Shown here piece by piece: positions 36,185 through 45,490 of a stretch of 64,000 nt of DNA. Every line of letters starts with the position of its first letter. The first letter of the stretch is position 1. Origin of the DNA: Vibrio sp. JPW-9-11-11 (GTDB lineage Bacteria > Pseudomonadota > Gammaproteobacteria > Enterobacterales > Vibrionaceae). The stretch covers positions 1 to 64,000 of the forward strand of contig NZ_SZQJ01000009.1 of assembly GCF_013369335.1 (NCBI RefSeq), in the 5' to 3' direction. Below the pieces are notes generated by a model, which saw nothing but the letters and a program-made list of their open reading frames with translations, was not told the DNA's origin and ran no database searches. A program made the translations under genes and the position numbers.

Positions 36185-36840
36185 TATGAGTTGTCCTGGT
36201 TGTCGTGGGTTTGGAGAAATCCATGTTTCATCAAATTAATATTGTGCTCGAGTAGTTGATTCAAAAAGTGTTCATTGAGTTCGATACCGTGTACAGCCAG
36301 CAGCGCAGGGGGGGCAATGAATGGAAAAACCATCAGGCTGATGTAAGAGACTCGACAAAGACTAGGGTCAGCATCTGGGCGTAAAATGTCGCTGTTGACT
36401 AAACGCTCAAACATCACCTTTTGCATTGGTTGGGTAATGTCGATGAAAACCTTTTCGAGCAGTTTGCGTTGAGTTTCCGATGGGTTCATGTGCATCACTT
36501 GCGCGACCAAACGCGGGAACTGCGGGACTTTGATCATTTCTCGGTAGTAGGTTTTCATTAAGTCGAGAAAGTTCTGTTGAGAGCTGTCTTTGAGCAGTAA
36601 CTGCATTTGACGCTTCATCGGCGCAAGCGTTTCTCTTAGCATGGTTTCGAACAAGCCGTCTTTAGACCCGAAGTAGTAGCGAATCATGGCAGCATTGACG
36701 CCGGCTCGCGTAGCGACTAAGCGTGTTGACACCTTGTCGTAGGGCATTACGGTAAACAGCTCTCGGGCGTGGTAGATCAGTTGCTCTCGCACATCAATGG
36801 AGTCGTTCGGGCGTCCAGCTTTGCGATTCGATGGGGTCAC
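36184..36840 (-). CDS. TetR-family regulator of RND system 2
   Basis: A 218-residue regulator. SIDVREQLIYHARELFTVMPYDKVSTRLVATRAGVNAAMIRYYFGSKDGLF is the TetR helix-turn-helix (about 15-65). The rest is a ligand-binding helical domain of the kind paired with efflux operons. First gene of the operon with the adaptor and permease. Two near-identical palindromes upstream are its likely operators, one of them overlapping the -10 TATAAT. Confidence 0.92.
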   Translation of the reverse strand: MTPSNRKAGRPNDSIDVREQLIYHARELFTVMPYDKVSTRLVATRAGVNAAMIRYYFGSKDGLFETMLRETLAPMKRQMQLLLKDSSQQNFLDLMKTYYREMIKVPQFPRLVAQVMHMNPSETQRKLLEKVFIDITQPMQKVMFERLVNSDILRPDADPSLCRVSYISLMVFPFIAPPALLAVHGIELNEHFLNQLLEHNINLMKHGFLQTHDNQDNS

Positions 36841-36856
36841 AGAGGCACTCTCAAAA

Positions 36857-36874
36857 ATTAATCAGATGATTAAT
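36857..36874. promoter_or_regulatory. Palindromic operator, promoter-proximal
   Basis: ATTAATCAGATGATTAAT, 8-base perfect arms around GA. On the minus strand it overlaps the end of a TATAAT -10 for the tetR operon, a classic position for autorepression. Confidence 0.75.
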
Positions 36875-36921
36875 TATAGTGTGCGAACGCTCTGTCTGAT
36901 ATGACAAAAATTAACCGACAT

Positions 36922-36937
36922 TTAATCAAGTGATTAA
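36922..36937. promoter_or_regulatory. Palindromic operator, distal copy
   Basis: TTAATCAAGTGATTAA, 7-base perfect arms around AG, the same TTAATCA-N2-TGATTAA pattern as 36857-36874, centred 64 bases away (about six helical turns). Confidence 0.7.
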
Positions 36938-37033
36938 TTAATTGCGTTCTTATCAATATAGGTAAGCACAATCGCCCATGCAGAGGAACACAGCATGGGC
37001 GATTTGAAGAGCGTTGTATTGGCTTCGCGTTCG

Positions 37034-38236
37034 TTACAGTTTGTCGGATATTACTGAAAAGAGAGGTGATGATTGGTAGTGAGTCGGGTCCGGCGTACCA
37101 TTTTGCTCAGCTTTCCAGTAATCCCACCCCACCGTGCCTTTTTCTCCCAGCTCATAGTTCATCGCATCCCAGGCGTCTTCGCGAAAACTGTAAAACGCCC
37201 AATGAAGTTGGTTCGAATCAAGCGCAGTGATCACGTCATCTAAATAGGTCGCACAACTGTTCATTTTTCTCACACAGCCAAACTCACCGGCGACGAGATG
37301 TTGTGTTGGGATGCCGTGCATGTTGGCCCAATCGACAGGTTGCTGTAGATAGCGCGCAACACGGCTCTTATCCCAGCGCTGTGGCTTGGCGTCTGCGAAG
37401 GGGACTTCTCCCGGGTACACGTAAGGTTGGTCCCTGCGCAAGTTCGGAGAGCTGGTCGCTTGGTAAGGTTCGTACATATGGAAGCTATATAGAACCTTGT
37501 CATCGTTAATCGGCTTAAGCCAGTAGTTAAAGCCGTCGGCTGCCGCATACCAACCTGAGTCGAGCATAATCGGTGTTACTGGGTCGACGTCACGGATCGC
37601 ATCCGTGATGGTTTGGTAGAACAGAGGAAGATCGCGACTGCCGCCCTGATGCTGTTGGTACCAGGCTTTCATCTGCTCGCTGGATGCATGCTCTGCAAGA
37701 CCATGGCGCTTTTCAGGAGCGGGTTCGTTGAGGATGTTATAGGCTGCCACATAAGGGCTGTCTTTAAGCGCGAGAGCCAGATCAACCCAAAATTGGATAG
37801 CGACTTGCCAATTTTGCTTGGAATCGAACAATCGGCTGTCGAACTGATTCCCATTGTTTTGCGACCAGCGATAGAGTGGCAGTGAGAGTGGCGCAATCAC
37901 CACTTTGAGCCCGGCTTGACCCGCTTTTTCAATCTCTTGTTTAAGCAGGGCGAGGTCTTCTTTAACGAGACCTTGGTAGTTGTCGGCATCACCAATCAGG
38001 AAGTCCCGTTGTTTGCTCGGCCATTTATCATAGGCTAAACGAATCCAACTGGCGTTGTAGTCATGTAAGTCTGGGTAGACATCTGCGTTTGCGGGTAAAC
38101 GATTAAAGATGTTGGCACCGTGCTGCGGCGTGTGCCAAAACTCAATGAGGTCAGCGGCGGTGACGTTTGCACTGACCAACATAGAGAGACTAAGCGCGGT
38201 GAGGGTCATCAGTGGTCGAGGTGTAAAGCGAGACAT
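37034..38236 (-). CDS. Secreted GH5 endoglucanase-like enzyme
   Basis: A 400-residue exported protein. Signal peptide MTLTALSLSMLVSANVTAA, cleaved near residue 28. GH5 (cellulase) catalytic residues are visible: acid/base Glu171 in YNILNEPAP and nucleophile Glu318 in VAGEFGC. It probably hydrolyses a beta-glucan. The ATG at 38236 follows TTGGAGCTGATT; an in-frame TTG upstream was rejected. It lies 71 bases downstream of the two-component operon on the same strand. A symmetrical stem (AATCGCCCATGC / GCATGGGCGATT, 36970-37004) follows it. Confidence 0.9.
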   Translation of the reverse strand: MSRFTPRPLMTLTALSLSMLVSANVTAADLIEFWHTPQHGANIFNRLPANADVYPDLHDYNASWIRLAYDKWPSKQRDFLIGDADNYQGLVKEDLALLKQEIEKAGQAGLKVVIAPLSLPLYRWSQNNGNQFDSRLFDSKQNWQVAIQFWVDLALALKDSPYVAAYNILNEPAPEKRHGLAEHASSEQMKAWYQQHQGGSRDLPLFYQTITDAIRDVDPVTPIMLDSGWYAAADGFNYWLKPINDDKVLYSFHMYEPYQATSSPNLRRDQPYVYPGEVPFADAKPQRWDKSRVARYLQQPVDWANMHGIPTQHLVAGEFGCVRKMNSCATYLDDVITALDSNQLHWAFYSFREDAWDAMNYELGEKGTVGWDYWKAEQNGTPDPTHYQSSPLFSVISDKL

Positions 38237-38306
38237 AATCAGCTCCAAGTCGTGAATGAACCTGTACTATGCGCTCGAACTTGCAAGCAATTGTCACCTC
38301 ACTGTC

Positions 38307-39134
38307 TCATTGACTGACAGGGAGAACATCGGTCAATGTGACGCGCTGAATATACTCAATTTTGATGTTCGCTTGGTATTCATATAACAAGGCAGAGGCG
38401 CTTAGGTATTGAGCATTATCGCGAAATAGATTATCTGGTAACTGAACGTGTGTTTGATTGAGCGTTAGAGGCGTACGTTCGCCGACCTGATCATAGTGGT
38501 CGTCAAACCATTGCAACAAGACTTGCAGAGGCTGGCAAGTTTGCGTGGTACTTGGTACATCGACATTTAAACGATTCGGCTTTGCCCCATCACGCATCAA
38601 CCAACCCGACGTATCGAAGTCAGACAGCAGCAGAGAAATAGTCTGACTGGCAAAACTCAGTTGATAAAGTCCAGGCTTTGGCTTTAACAGTAAATCACGG
38701 GTTTCCCACTCCTGATAAAACTTACCGGGCAATACGTCGCCGTGAATTAACCGCTCTCCATCTGGTGAGGTCAGCAACAATGGGCCGCTTTGTTGCGCAC
38801 TCTCGATAGAGATTTTAAGCTGATAACTACTGCTTGAATGCCCCTTTCTACTAATTAAGCTGAGAGTAAAAGGGGGGAATGGATGAGCGCTTGTCAGTCG
38901 GTGCCCGCATTCAGAGCGGGACAATATGACTTGTTTGACAGGTTGCCACTGTTCGCTAGCCACCGAATGACTGTCGAGTGCGACAAGCAGCTCTTGCCAT
39001 GCACGTTGAGGGTTTTGCTGCAACAAAGCCTCAAGTGCTGGCCTAATTGGCGTAGGACGAAACCAGGGCGATTCGGCTTGTACTGGCCAACCGCTCACGA
39101 GTAGCAAAACGACGACTAACCAATACGGATTCAT
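38307..39134 (-). CDS. DUF2861 protein, VxrC-like
   Basis: A 275-residue exported protein with a signal peptide (LVVVLLLVSGWPVQA). WFRPTPIRPALEALLQQNPQRAWQELLVAL is the DUF2861 start; a beta-rich C-terminal region follows. Its start overlaps the response regulator stop by 4 bases. In V. cholerae a DUF2861 protein (VxrC) follows the VxrAB pair, which matches this order. Cell-envelope role inferred, not shown. Confidence 0.8.
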   Translation of the reverse strand: MNPYWLVVVLLLVSGWPVQAESPWFRPTPIRPALEALLQQNPQRAWQELLVALDSHSVASEQWQPVKQVILSRSECGHRLTSAHPFPPFTLSLISRKGHSSSSYQLKISIESAQQSGPLLLTSPDGERLIHGDVLPGKFYQEWETRDLLLKPKPGLYQLSFASQTISLLLSDFDTSGWLMRDGAKPNRLNVDVPSTTQTCQPLQVLLQWFDDHYDQVGERTPLTLNQTHVQLPDNLFRDNAQYLSASALLYEYQANIKIEYIQRVTLTDVLPVSQ

Positions 39135-39781
39135 GGTAGCTCCTTACGTAAGCGATAACCGATACCGCGGTGAGTTTCAATCTCTAAGCAGGGAAGCGCT
39201 TGGCGAAGTCGCAGCACATGATTATCAACGGTTCGCGTGGTTGGAAATGCTTGATAGCCCCAAATCTTATTGAGTAGTTCATCTCGATGAAACACTCGCC
39301 CCTGATTGTTTAATAACAGTACCAGTAACTGGAACTCCTTTGGCTTTAGCGTCACAGCCACGTCTTGGTGTGAAACGGTACGACTGGAAACGTCAACGCT
39401 CAAAGACTTATAGCAAAGCGTGTTGGCCCCAACAGGGCGCAGTTGAGCCACAACTCGTGCGAGCAACTCTTGGTGTGAGAAAGGTTTCGTCAGGTAGTCT
39501 CGAGCGCCTGCCATCAATCCTTCCACGCGTTGGTCTACGTCGATTTTAGCGGTCAGCATGATGACTGGTATCGCCTTAAGGCTTAGCCAATGTGACAAGT
39601 GACGAATACTGTCTCCATCTGGCAACTGACGGTCTAGAATCACTAACTCTGCGTTGTACCAATGCTGAGCGACATCCTTAGCGTCGGTTACCCAGTGACA
39701 CTGATAGCCTTGGCGTTCGAGAAAGTGTGCGAGCCCTTCTCCAAGAAGGCGGTCGTCTTCAATAATTAACAGTGAACTCAA
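39131..39781 (-). CDS. OmpR-family response regulator, VxrB/WigR-like
   Basis: A 216-residue regulator. The receiver domain has acidic pocket IIEDD (8-10) and phosphoacceptor Asp50 in LVILDRQLPDGD; the switch Thr is in IPVIMLTAK and the Lys in YLTKPF. The DNA-binding wing (LSVDVSSRTVSHQDVAVTLKPKEFQLL to RTVDNHVLRLRQAL) is OmpR type. VxrB controls cell-wall, type VI secretion and biofilm genes in V. cholerae; identity here rests on gene order and sensor family. Confidence 0.9.
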   Translation of the reverse strand: MSSLLIIEDDRLLGEGLAHFLERQGYQCHWVTDAKDVAQHWYNAELVILDRQLPDGDSIRHLSHWLSLKAIPVIMLTAKIDVDQRVEGLMAGARDYLTKPFSHQELLARVVAQLRPVGANTLCYKSLSVDVSSRTVSHQDVAVTLKPKEFQLLVLLLNNQGRVFHRDELLNKIWGYQAFPTTRTVDNHVLRLRQALPCLEIETHRGIGYRLRKELP

Positions 39782-41163
39782 AGGGGTAGCTCCATAGTCA
39801 CTCGAGTGGGTTGGGTCTCTATCTTCAGTCGTCCGCCCATTTTTTGGATTAAATGACGGACCAATTTAAGGCCAATTCCCATGTTGTCTGGGTTTGGCGA
39901 ACGTTTAAACCAGCGTTGGTAGCGTGGCGGGAAGTGGCCTTGATCGCAAACCGTGATCCGCAACTGCTGGTTGATACTCGCGTTGACGTGGACGGGTCGC
40001 GTCCCGTGATGGAGTGCATTGATAATTAAATTGTTCAGGCAAACACTCAACCAGTAGTAAGGGAGGGTCAATTGCTGATCGTGATTGAGTGTGTAGGGAA
40101 CTTGGTGAGCGCTGCATACTTGCGCCAACCAATCCTCTAGTGATGCGGTTTGTATCGCGTAGTCGCCTGTTTCACTGAGGTAAGTTTTACTCTGTTCGGT
40201 CAGTTGTGATAAGCGTTGGTAGTCTTCCGTTAGGCGCCAAAAGGCACGCTGCGCCTCTTCATTGAGATGGTCAAACTGGTCGCGCAGCATTTCTGTCGTT
40301 AAACCCAAACTGGCAATTGGCGTTCTCAACTCGTGGGTTAAGAGTTGTAAAACGAAACGCCGAATGTTGCTTTGCTGGCGCTTTACATACCAAGCGCGGA
40401 GCAGCAGGGCAAAGAGGCATATCGACAGCAGCGCTAGTGCAACTTGACTAATCGTTAGGACTGAGTCGCGCCTAGCGATGCAGAGGTTACTGTAGCGAAA
40501 GTCACACTGCGTTTGATCGAGTGTGATATTAAGCTGCTTGGCAATTGGACGCCAGCTTGAGCTCGGAACTTGCTTCCAACCCCGCTCTCCACTTAGCCAT
40601 AGGGTTTGGCCTTCTAGCCACGCGCGAGAGCCCGTTAACAACGCATCGCGTCCGGGCGGCGAAACTTGCTCGAAGATGTCGGCCAATGGGTGACGAGGGC
40701 TATTGCCGCTTGTCAGCATCAGTAAGGTTGCTTGCTGCTCTGGTGACAAAACTGCTTGGTTGTGTTCTAGGTATCTATCGACATAACTGCCTCCAGCAGG
40801 ATGAAGGAAAGCGCCATCCGAAAACCATTGAAAAGGGAGAACGCGCTGGGCGCAGAGTGCTAACTCAAACTCGACCGCCTTTTTTAACCTGTCGCTGATT
40901 GGTGTTGAAGCTATACAGCTTTGCCTGATGGCATACAGCGCCTCTATGGTATCCCAAGAAGTTTGAGTGAAGTTGGGGTAATCACTACTGCTGAGTAGAA
41001 GAGGAAGCGGGTATTGAGAGAGCTCAGTCTGGGTAACGAGTAGTGCGTTTGAATCCCAACTGCGTTGATAAAGACTCTGCCATAGAGCTTGTATTGATGA
41101 GGCCTGCAATGGCATCGAAGTGCAAACAGAAATAAGGGTGACTAACAGGTTTTTTTGCATCAA
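39778..41163 (-). CDS. Sensor histidine kinase, VxrA/WigK-like
   Basis: A 461-residue inner-membrane kinase. A signal-like start is followed by a periplasmic sensor of about 215 residues (SLYQRSWDSNALLVTQTELSQYPLPLLLSS), which looks like the DUF3404 sensor of VxrA. The single clear TM is about 237-258. The phosphorylated His277 is in LLTHELRTPIASLGL, and the ATPase has NNLIINALHHG and MGIGLKLVRHLIQKMGG. It overlaps the response regulator by 4 bases. In Vibrio cholerae this pair senses cell-wall damage. Confidence 0.9.
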   Translation of the reverse strand: MMQKNLLVTLISVCTSMPLQASSIQALWQSLYQRSWDSNALLVTQTELSQYPLPLLLSSSDYPNFTQTSWDTIEALYAIRQSCIASTPISDRLKKAVEFELALCAQRVLPFQWFSDGAFLHPAGGSYVDRYLEHNQAVLSPEQQATLLMLTSGNSPRHPLADIFEQVSPPGRDALLTGSRAWLEGQTLWLSGERGWKQVPSSSWRPIAKQLNITLDQTQCDFRYSNLCIARRDSVLTISQVALALLSICLFALLLRAWYVKRQQSNIRRFVLQLLTHELRTPIASLGLTTEMLRDQFDHLNEEAQRAFWRLTEDYQRLSQLTEQSKTYLSETGDYAIQTASLEDWLAQVCSAHQVPYTLNHDQQLTLPYYWLSVCLNNLIINALHHGTRPVHVNASINQQLRITVCDQGHFPPRYQRWFKRSPNPDNMGIGLKLVRHLIQKMGGRLKIETQPTRVTMELPL

Positions 41164-41256
41164 TCGCTTGGCTGATTAAGAGCTGGATAGATAAAGAGTA
41201 GTGATTTTTGGCGGAGATTTGTAACCTCTCTGTCAACAAATGGGAGATTTAGCTCA

Positions 41257-41279
41257 AGAGAGGTGCCCGGCACCTCTCT
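41257..41279 (-). terminator. Hairpin after the EF-hand gene
   Basis: AGAGAGGTGCC and GGCACCTCTCT are perfect inverted arms around one base, located between the EF-hand gene and the kinase gene on the minus strand. No long T-run follows, so it may limit rather than stop transcription. Confidence 0.5.
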
Positions 41280-41286
41280 GGTTGTA

Positions 41287-41706
41287 TTAGGAGTTTGAGC
41301 GTCGCATCGTGCCACGATGAGCTTGAAACTCTTGTTCATCAATGATTTGATCTTGGTTGGTGTCGATGCGCTCGAACATCCACTCACTCTGGTTGGCATT
41401 TTTCATCAATCGGCCTTCGGCTTGGCGTGCTTGCTTTTTCGCTTGCTGAAAGTCAGTAAACTCTTGCTCAGTAATGACGCCGTCTTGATTGAGATCGATA
41501 TCAGTAAAGATAGGGGGTTGCTGCATGTTCATCGGGCCATTGCCCTTTGCTTGTAGAGTAAAAGGCAATGAGAGTGCGACGAGAGTGAGCATGGCAGAGA
41601 CGAGATAGCGGTTCATGGTATCCTCCGATTCCTTGGGGTTCACTATAAGTATACCGTTTAATAACCACTTGAAGTGTAAGGTTATGTAAAGATGGCACAC
41701 GTGCAC
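41287..41706 (-). CDS. Secreted EF-hand calcium-binding protein
   Basis: A 139-residue frame; the ATG at residue 31 (41616) starts MNRYLVSAMLTLVALSLPFTLQA, a clear signal peptide preceded by GGAGGATACC, so the real protein is 109 residues. Two EF-hands are visible: DIDLNQDGVITEQEF and DTNQDQIIDEQEF. It is probably periplasmic. It lies 124 bases upstream of the kinase gene on the same strand, separated by a hairpin, and could modulate the sensor through calcium, which is inference. Confidence 0.85.
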   Translation of the reverse strand: MHVCHLYITLHFKWLLNGILIVNPKESEDTMNRYLVSAMLTLVALSLPFTLQAKGNGPMNMQQPPIFTDIDLNQDGVITEQEFTDFQQAKKQARQAEGRLMKNANQSEWMFERIDTNQDQIIDEQEFQAHRGTMRRSNS

Positions 41707-41731
41707 ACCCAGCTCTCACCGTTGAGACAGC

Positions 41732-44206
41732 TTAAGGTCGATATTTTGCCGCTAGTTGCTCAATCGAGATCGGACGTTCAATTAAGAAACCTTGTAGCAC
41801 TTCACAGCCGTAACTCTCTAAGACTTGTTTCTGTGCTTCGGTTTCAACCCCCTCGGCAACGACTCGCATGTGGGCAGATTGAGCGATTGCTAGGATGGCT
41901 TTGACCAATGAATCACTGTGTTTTGAAGAGACCATTTTATCAACAAAGACTCGGTCGACCTTTAGTTCGTCTAGCGGCAAGCTACTAAGGTAGCTAAGTG
42001 ATGAGTAGCCGGTACCAAAGTCATCCAGAGAAATAGTAAAGCCGAGCTCCTTCAATTGACTGATGATCGGGCCGGCTTTAGGTAAGTCACTAATGAGCAC
42101 GTTCTCGGTGATCTCAAGAGTAATGCGATGCGTCGGGATGTTGTGCTTGGCGACAATCCCGCTTAACTGGTGAGTAAAACCTTCACTCATCAGCTGCACT
42201 GGCGAAATGTTGATCGACAACATAGTACTGTAATCGGGTGACGGGAATAGATGACTAAACTCATCACAGGCGCGATCGATGACAAAATGCCCCAGTTTAC
42301 CGATCAAGCCGATTTCTTCTGCGAGAGTAATAAACTCCAGTGGGGAAACGTGACCCAACTGCCGGTTGTGCCAACGCAGAAGGGCTTCGACGCCATAGAG
42401 CTCACCGGAGCGAGCGTAGACCTGTGGTTGATAGACGATAGAGAGCTCGCCTCGGTCAATTGCGCCCCTTAGCTCACGCTCAAGTAGAAAATCGTACTGC
42501 ACTTGTTTGTTGATCGAAGAGTCAAAGAAGAGCACATCGCCCTTCTGACGCGCTTTAGATTTGTAGAGTACGATGTCAGCTTTAGAAATCAACTCTTCGG
42601 GATCGTCACCGTCATTAGGGAACATGGACACACCAATTGAACAACTGGCAAACAGTACTTTGCCATCGATGACAAACTGGCGTTTGAACACGTTTTTGAT
42701 ATTGTCAACTTTGCCTTGGGTTTCGCCAATATCATTCAAACCGGCAAAACAGAAGATAAACTCATCGCCGCCAAATCGGGCCACAAAGTCGTTGGGTCCC
42801 ATAAAACTCTCAAACTTGTCGCCAATTTCACTGAGGAGTTTATCACCCGCGGTATGGCCGTATAAGTCATTGACTTTTTTAAAGTCATCTAAGTCAACAA
42901 ACATCACTGCTAGCTGCTGGCAATGCTCAGTCGAGTAGGCGATGCCTTGGGCGATCTTTTGATGTAGTTGCGATCGGTTGGGCAGGCCAGTAAGCTCATC
43001 ATGACTGGCGAGGTATTCGAGTTTGTCCTTAGTGGTTTGCAAGCTTGCAAAGTCATGATTGATACGGCGTTCAAAGCGTTTGAACCTTTGGGCAATCATT
43101 CGGCTTAGCGCGATAGAGAAAATACCGACAAACAAAGTGGTGACCACGCCAATAATGGCCATCTGTTGCATACTTTGGCGCTGTTCTACACGCGCAGTTT
43201 GTTCGCGTTGAGCAAGAAAGCGTTGGCTGAGCTCGTCGTATACACCGGCGCCGATACTCCACCCCCAGCTTTGATCTTGAACCACATAGCTGGTCTTAGA
43301 CAAGTCCCTCAGTTCAGGCGGACCTGAGGGGGCAATATAATGGACAAACTCTTCGTTGGCCGACATTAGGGCCTTAGCACCCTCAATGTTGGCCTCGCTG
43401 CCCACGCTGAGCGCATTTTGGCCCAGTAAATCGGAGTTGATGTGTGACAGAATAGTGCCATCTCTGTCGAGCACAAAGACATAACCGAACTCACCAAAGC
43501 GCAGATTGGTTAACCAACTCAGAACGGTTTTCTTGATATCGTTTTCAACGTCTACCACATAGTCGCCGGTGCCAATGAACCAATCGTAAGGTTCGAAGTA
43601 TTTGCCGAAGCCAATTTTTTCAAACTCTTTGTTTTTGTTATCGGGCTTTACAAACCACCAGCGATAAAACGCCTCTCCTTGCGCTTTGACTATCTCGCCC
43701 ATCTCACGCACGATGTAGCTGCCCCTAACATCTTTGAAGTCCCACAGCGACGTTCCTTCAACCCGGGGTAGCAGCGGGTGCATGATATTGAGCCCATCGG
43801 TTTTGTAGATAAAAAAGTACCCGCGGCCGTCATTAAAACGTATGTCGCGTAGGGCGTCGGTGATTAATCGAGTGACCTCGGCTTCTGGTAAATGCTTATT
43901 GCTTTGGTAAAGGCGGGTGGCGATGTTATGCGCTTCGTAGATTCGCGCTTGAATGGTGCTCTCTAGCTGCTGTTCTGTTTGCGCGCGAGCGTGAGCAATC
44001 TGTTGCTGAACGTACTCAACGCGGTTGGTCAGTGTGACATATTGGCGCTGCTCGGCCTCTTCTCTTAGTGACACTAACTCTTGCTGAGAACTGAGTAGTT
44101 GATCTCTGGCGGCGACGGCAACCCAAACTAAGGTAAAAAACGCAACAATTAAAGCGGGAGCGTAGGTGATCAGGTTGAGTAGTTTTTTGTCGGTTAACGT
44201 GGTCAT
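41732..44206 (-). CDS. Cache-GGDEF-EAL c-di-GMP enzyme
   Basis: An 824-residue inner-membrane protein. TM1 is about residues 14-32, the periplasmic Cache region about 33-345 (DGRGYFFIYKTDGLNIMHP, DWFIGTGDYV, YVFVLDRDGTILSH), TM2 about 350-368. The cyclase site GGDEF is intact in ARFGGDEFIFCF, but the RxxD I-site is replaced by GPND. The phosphodiesterase keeps EALLRW, ENVL, LDDFGTGYSSL, KVDRVFV and AEGVET. Both reactions may be possible; the net effect cannot be read. Monocistronic. Confidence 0.94.
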   Translation of the reverse strand: MTTLTDKKLLNLITYAPALIVAFFTLVWVAVAARDQLLSSQQELVSLREEAEQRQYVTLTNRVEYVQQQIAHARAQTEQQLESTIQARIYEAHNIATRLYQSNKHLPEAEVTRLITDALRDIRFNDGRGYFFIYKTDGLNIMHPLLPRVEGTSLWDFKDVRGSYIVREMGEIVKAQGEAFYRWWFVKPDNKNKEFEKIGFGKYFEPYDWFIGTGDYVVDVENDIKKTVLSWLTNLRFGEFGYVFVLDRDGTILSHINSDLLGQNALSVGSEANIEGAKALMSANEEFVHYIAPSGPPELRDLSKTSYVVQDQSWGWSIGAGVYDELSQRFLAQREQTARVEQRQSMQQMAIIGVVTTLFVGIFSIALSRMIAQRFKRFERRINHDFASLQTTKDKLEYLASHDELTGLPNRSQLHQKIAQGIAYSTEHCQQLAVMFVDLDDFKKVNDLYGHTAGDKLLSEIGDKFESFMGPNDFVARFGGDEFIFCFAGLNDIGETQGKVDNIKNVFKRQFVIDGKVLFASCSIGVSMFPNDGDDPEELISKADIVLYKSKARQKGDVLFFDSSINKQVQYDFLLERELRGAIDRGELSIVYQPQVYARSGELYGVEALLRWHNRQLGHVSPLEFITLAEEIGLIGKLGHFVIDRACDEFSHLFPSPDYSTMLSINISPVQLMSEGFTHQLSGIVAKHNIPTHRITLEITENVLISDLPKAGPIISQLKELGFTISLDDFGTGYSSLSYLSSLPLDELKVDRVFVDKMVSSKHSDSLVKAILAIAQSAHMRVVAEGVETEAQKQVLESYGCEVLQGFLIERPISIEQLAAKYRP

Positions 44207-44455
44207 AGAGCTCCGCGTATCAGGCAGTCAAACATTTGTTCTTGTTATAATAATGAATGACTTTATTACAGCTAAATTCGCTTTTGGTCTAAAAAAGTAA
44301 AAAATTAGTGACAGCAAGGTCAATTTTATACATATCTCGATCTCTGTCTCATTTCTGAGATGGTGACGCGTGTCTCACTGTGATGATTAGCGTACGCTTT
44401 TTCCTCCCGCCGATGATTTTCAACCATACTTGGTGTAGGTATCGAGGGAGAGTGA

Positions 44456-45391
44456 GTGCGAGTGAAGCGAATATTACTCTGGTTGACGGTTTTTACACCG
44501 ACACTGTTGTGGATCAGTTTGACCTTCTATGAGGCTACGTGGTGGATTGAGAATCTGGTCGCTTTTCCGGCGCTGTTTCTAATCGTCAACCTGTGCCTGT
44601 TTTTGGCTATGACACTATTACGAGCGTGGGCGCCAGCAGCTTTATGTGTGATTTTTGCTTTGACTTTCTTTTTGTTGAGTCCAAAAAACAACCATGATTT
44701 CGTCGTCAACTGTGTGAATCCAATCACTGTTGCGCAATACAACCTCTACTACGAAAATCCAGACATCAACGCGTTTATCAATGACCTACTTTCTTCTTCT
44801 TATGATCTGGTGGTATTGCAAGAAGTCGCGCCGGAAGTGGGAGAAAAATTGCATTCTTTGGACGACCACTATCCTTACTATTTTGGCGGTCAAGAAGGGG
44901 TGGGCTACCCTGCGAGTCAGATGATTTTAAGCCGTTACCCTCTCAAGGCAATATCGGTTTATATGACACCGGATCAGCAGGCGATCATTCGTGGTGTCTG
45001 GTACCCCAATACGCAAAAAGCGATCGATTTTATCGCCGCTCATCCTCCATCACCAAGGACAAAAGCTTTGTGGTATCGGCGCAACGCGCTAATCCGTACA
45101 ATAGAGTCACTCATCGAGATTTATCCGAGCAAAGAGTTGTTGGTTGTTGGAGACTTCAATCTGTCATCGGTTAGTTTGCGTTTTGGTAAAATCTTGCCCA
45201 GTTTCCAGACTGCGCCTGTTGCAAGTTGGCCCAACGTTGTGCCGTTTGAGACACCGAGCTTTTTGAAAATTGCGATTGACCACTTGTGGTTAAAAGCGAC
45301 TGAAACGGGTAGAAGGATTTGTCAGCGAACCAGTTTCACTGAGCCGAAAGGCTCGGATCACAACCTTGTTGTTACCACCATAGGGTACTGA
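44456..45391 (+). CDS. Membrane-anchored endonuclease/exonuclease/phosphatase family protein
   Basis: A 311-residue protein starting at GTG with GGGAGAG upstream. Three hydrophobic helices lie in residues 5-80, followed by an EEP domain: VAQYNLYYEN, VVLQEVAPEVG (metal-binding Glu), VVGDFNLSS and the terminal GSDHNLVVT (catalytic Asp-His). The enzyme fold cuts phosphodiester or phosphoester bonds; in membrane-anchored members the substrate is usually unknown. The domain is on the outer face by the likely topology, which is inference. Confidence 0.88.
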   Translation: MRVKRILLWLTVFTPTLLWISLTFYEATWWIENLVAFPALFLIVNLCLFLAMTLLRAWAPAALCVIFALTFFLLSPKNNHDFVVNCVNPITVAQYNLYYENPDINAFINDLLSSSYDLVVLQEVAPEVGEKLHSLDDHYPYYFGGQEGVGYPASQMILSRYPLKAISVYMTPDQQAIIRGVWYPNTQKAIDFIAAHPPSPRTKALWYRRNALIRTIESLIEIYPSKELLVVGDFNLSSVSLRFGKILPSFQTAPVASWPNVVPFETPSFLKIAIDHLWLKATETGRRICQRTSFTEPKGSDHNLVVTTIGY

Positions 45392-45490
45392 AGCCATCAG
45401 GCTAGCAAAAATGGCATCGCGGATAGCTCTACCATTCTTGCTAGGGTGTTGGGTTTGGTGCTAACCCTGCACAAGGACGTGTGGTTTTGC

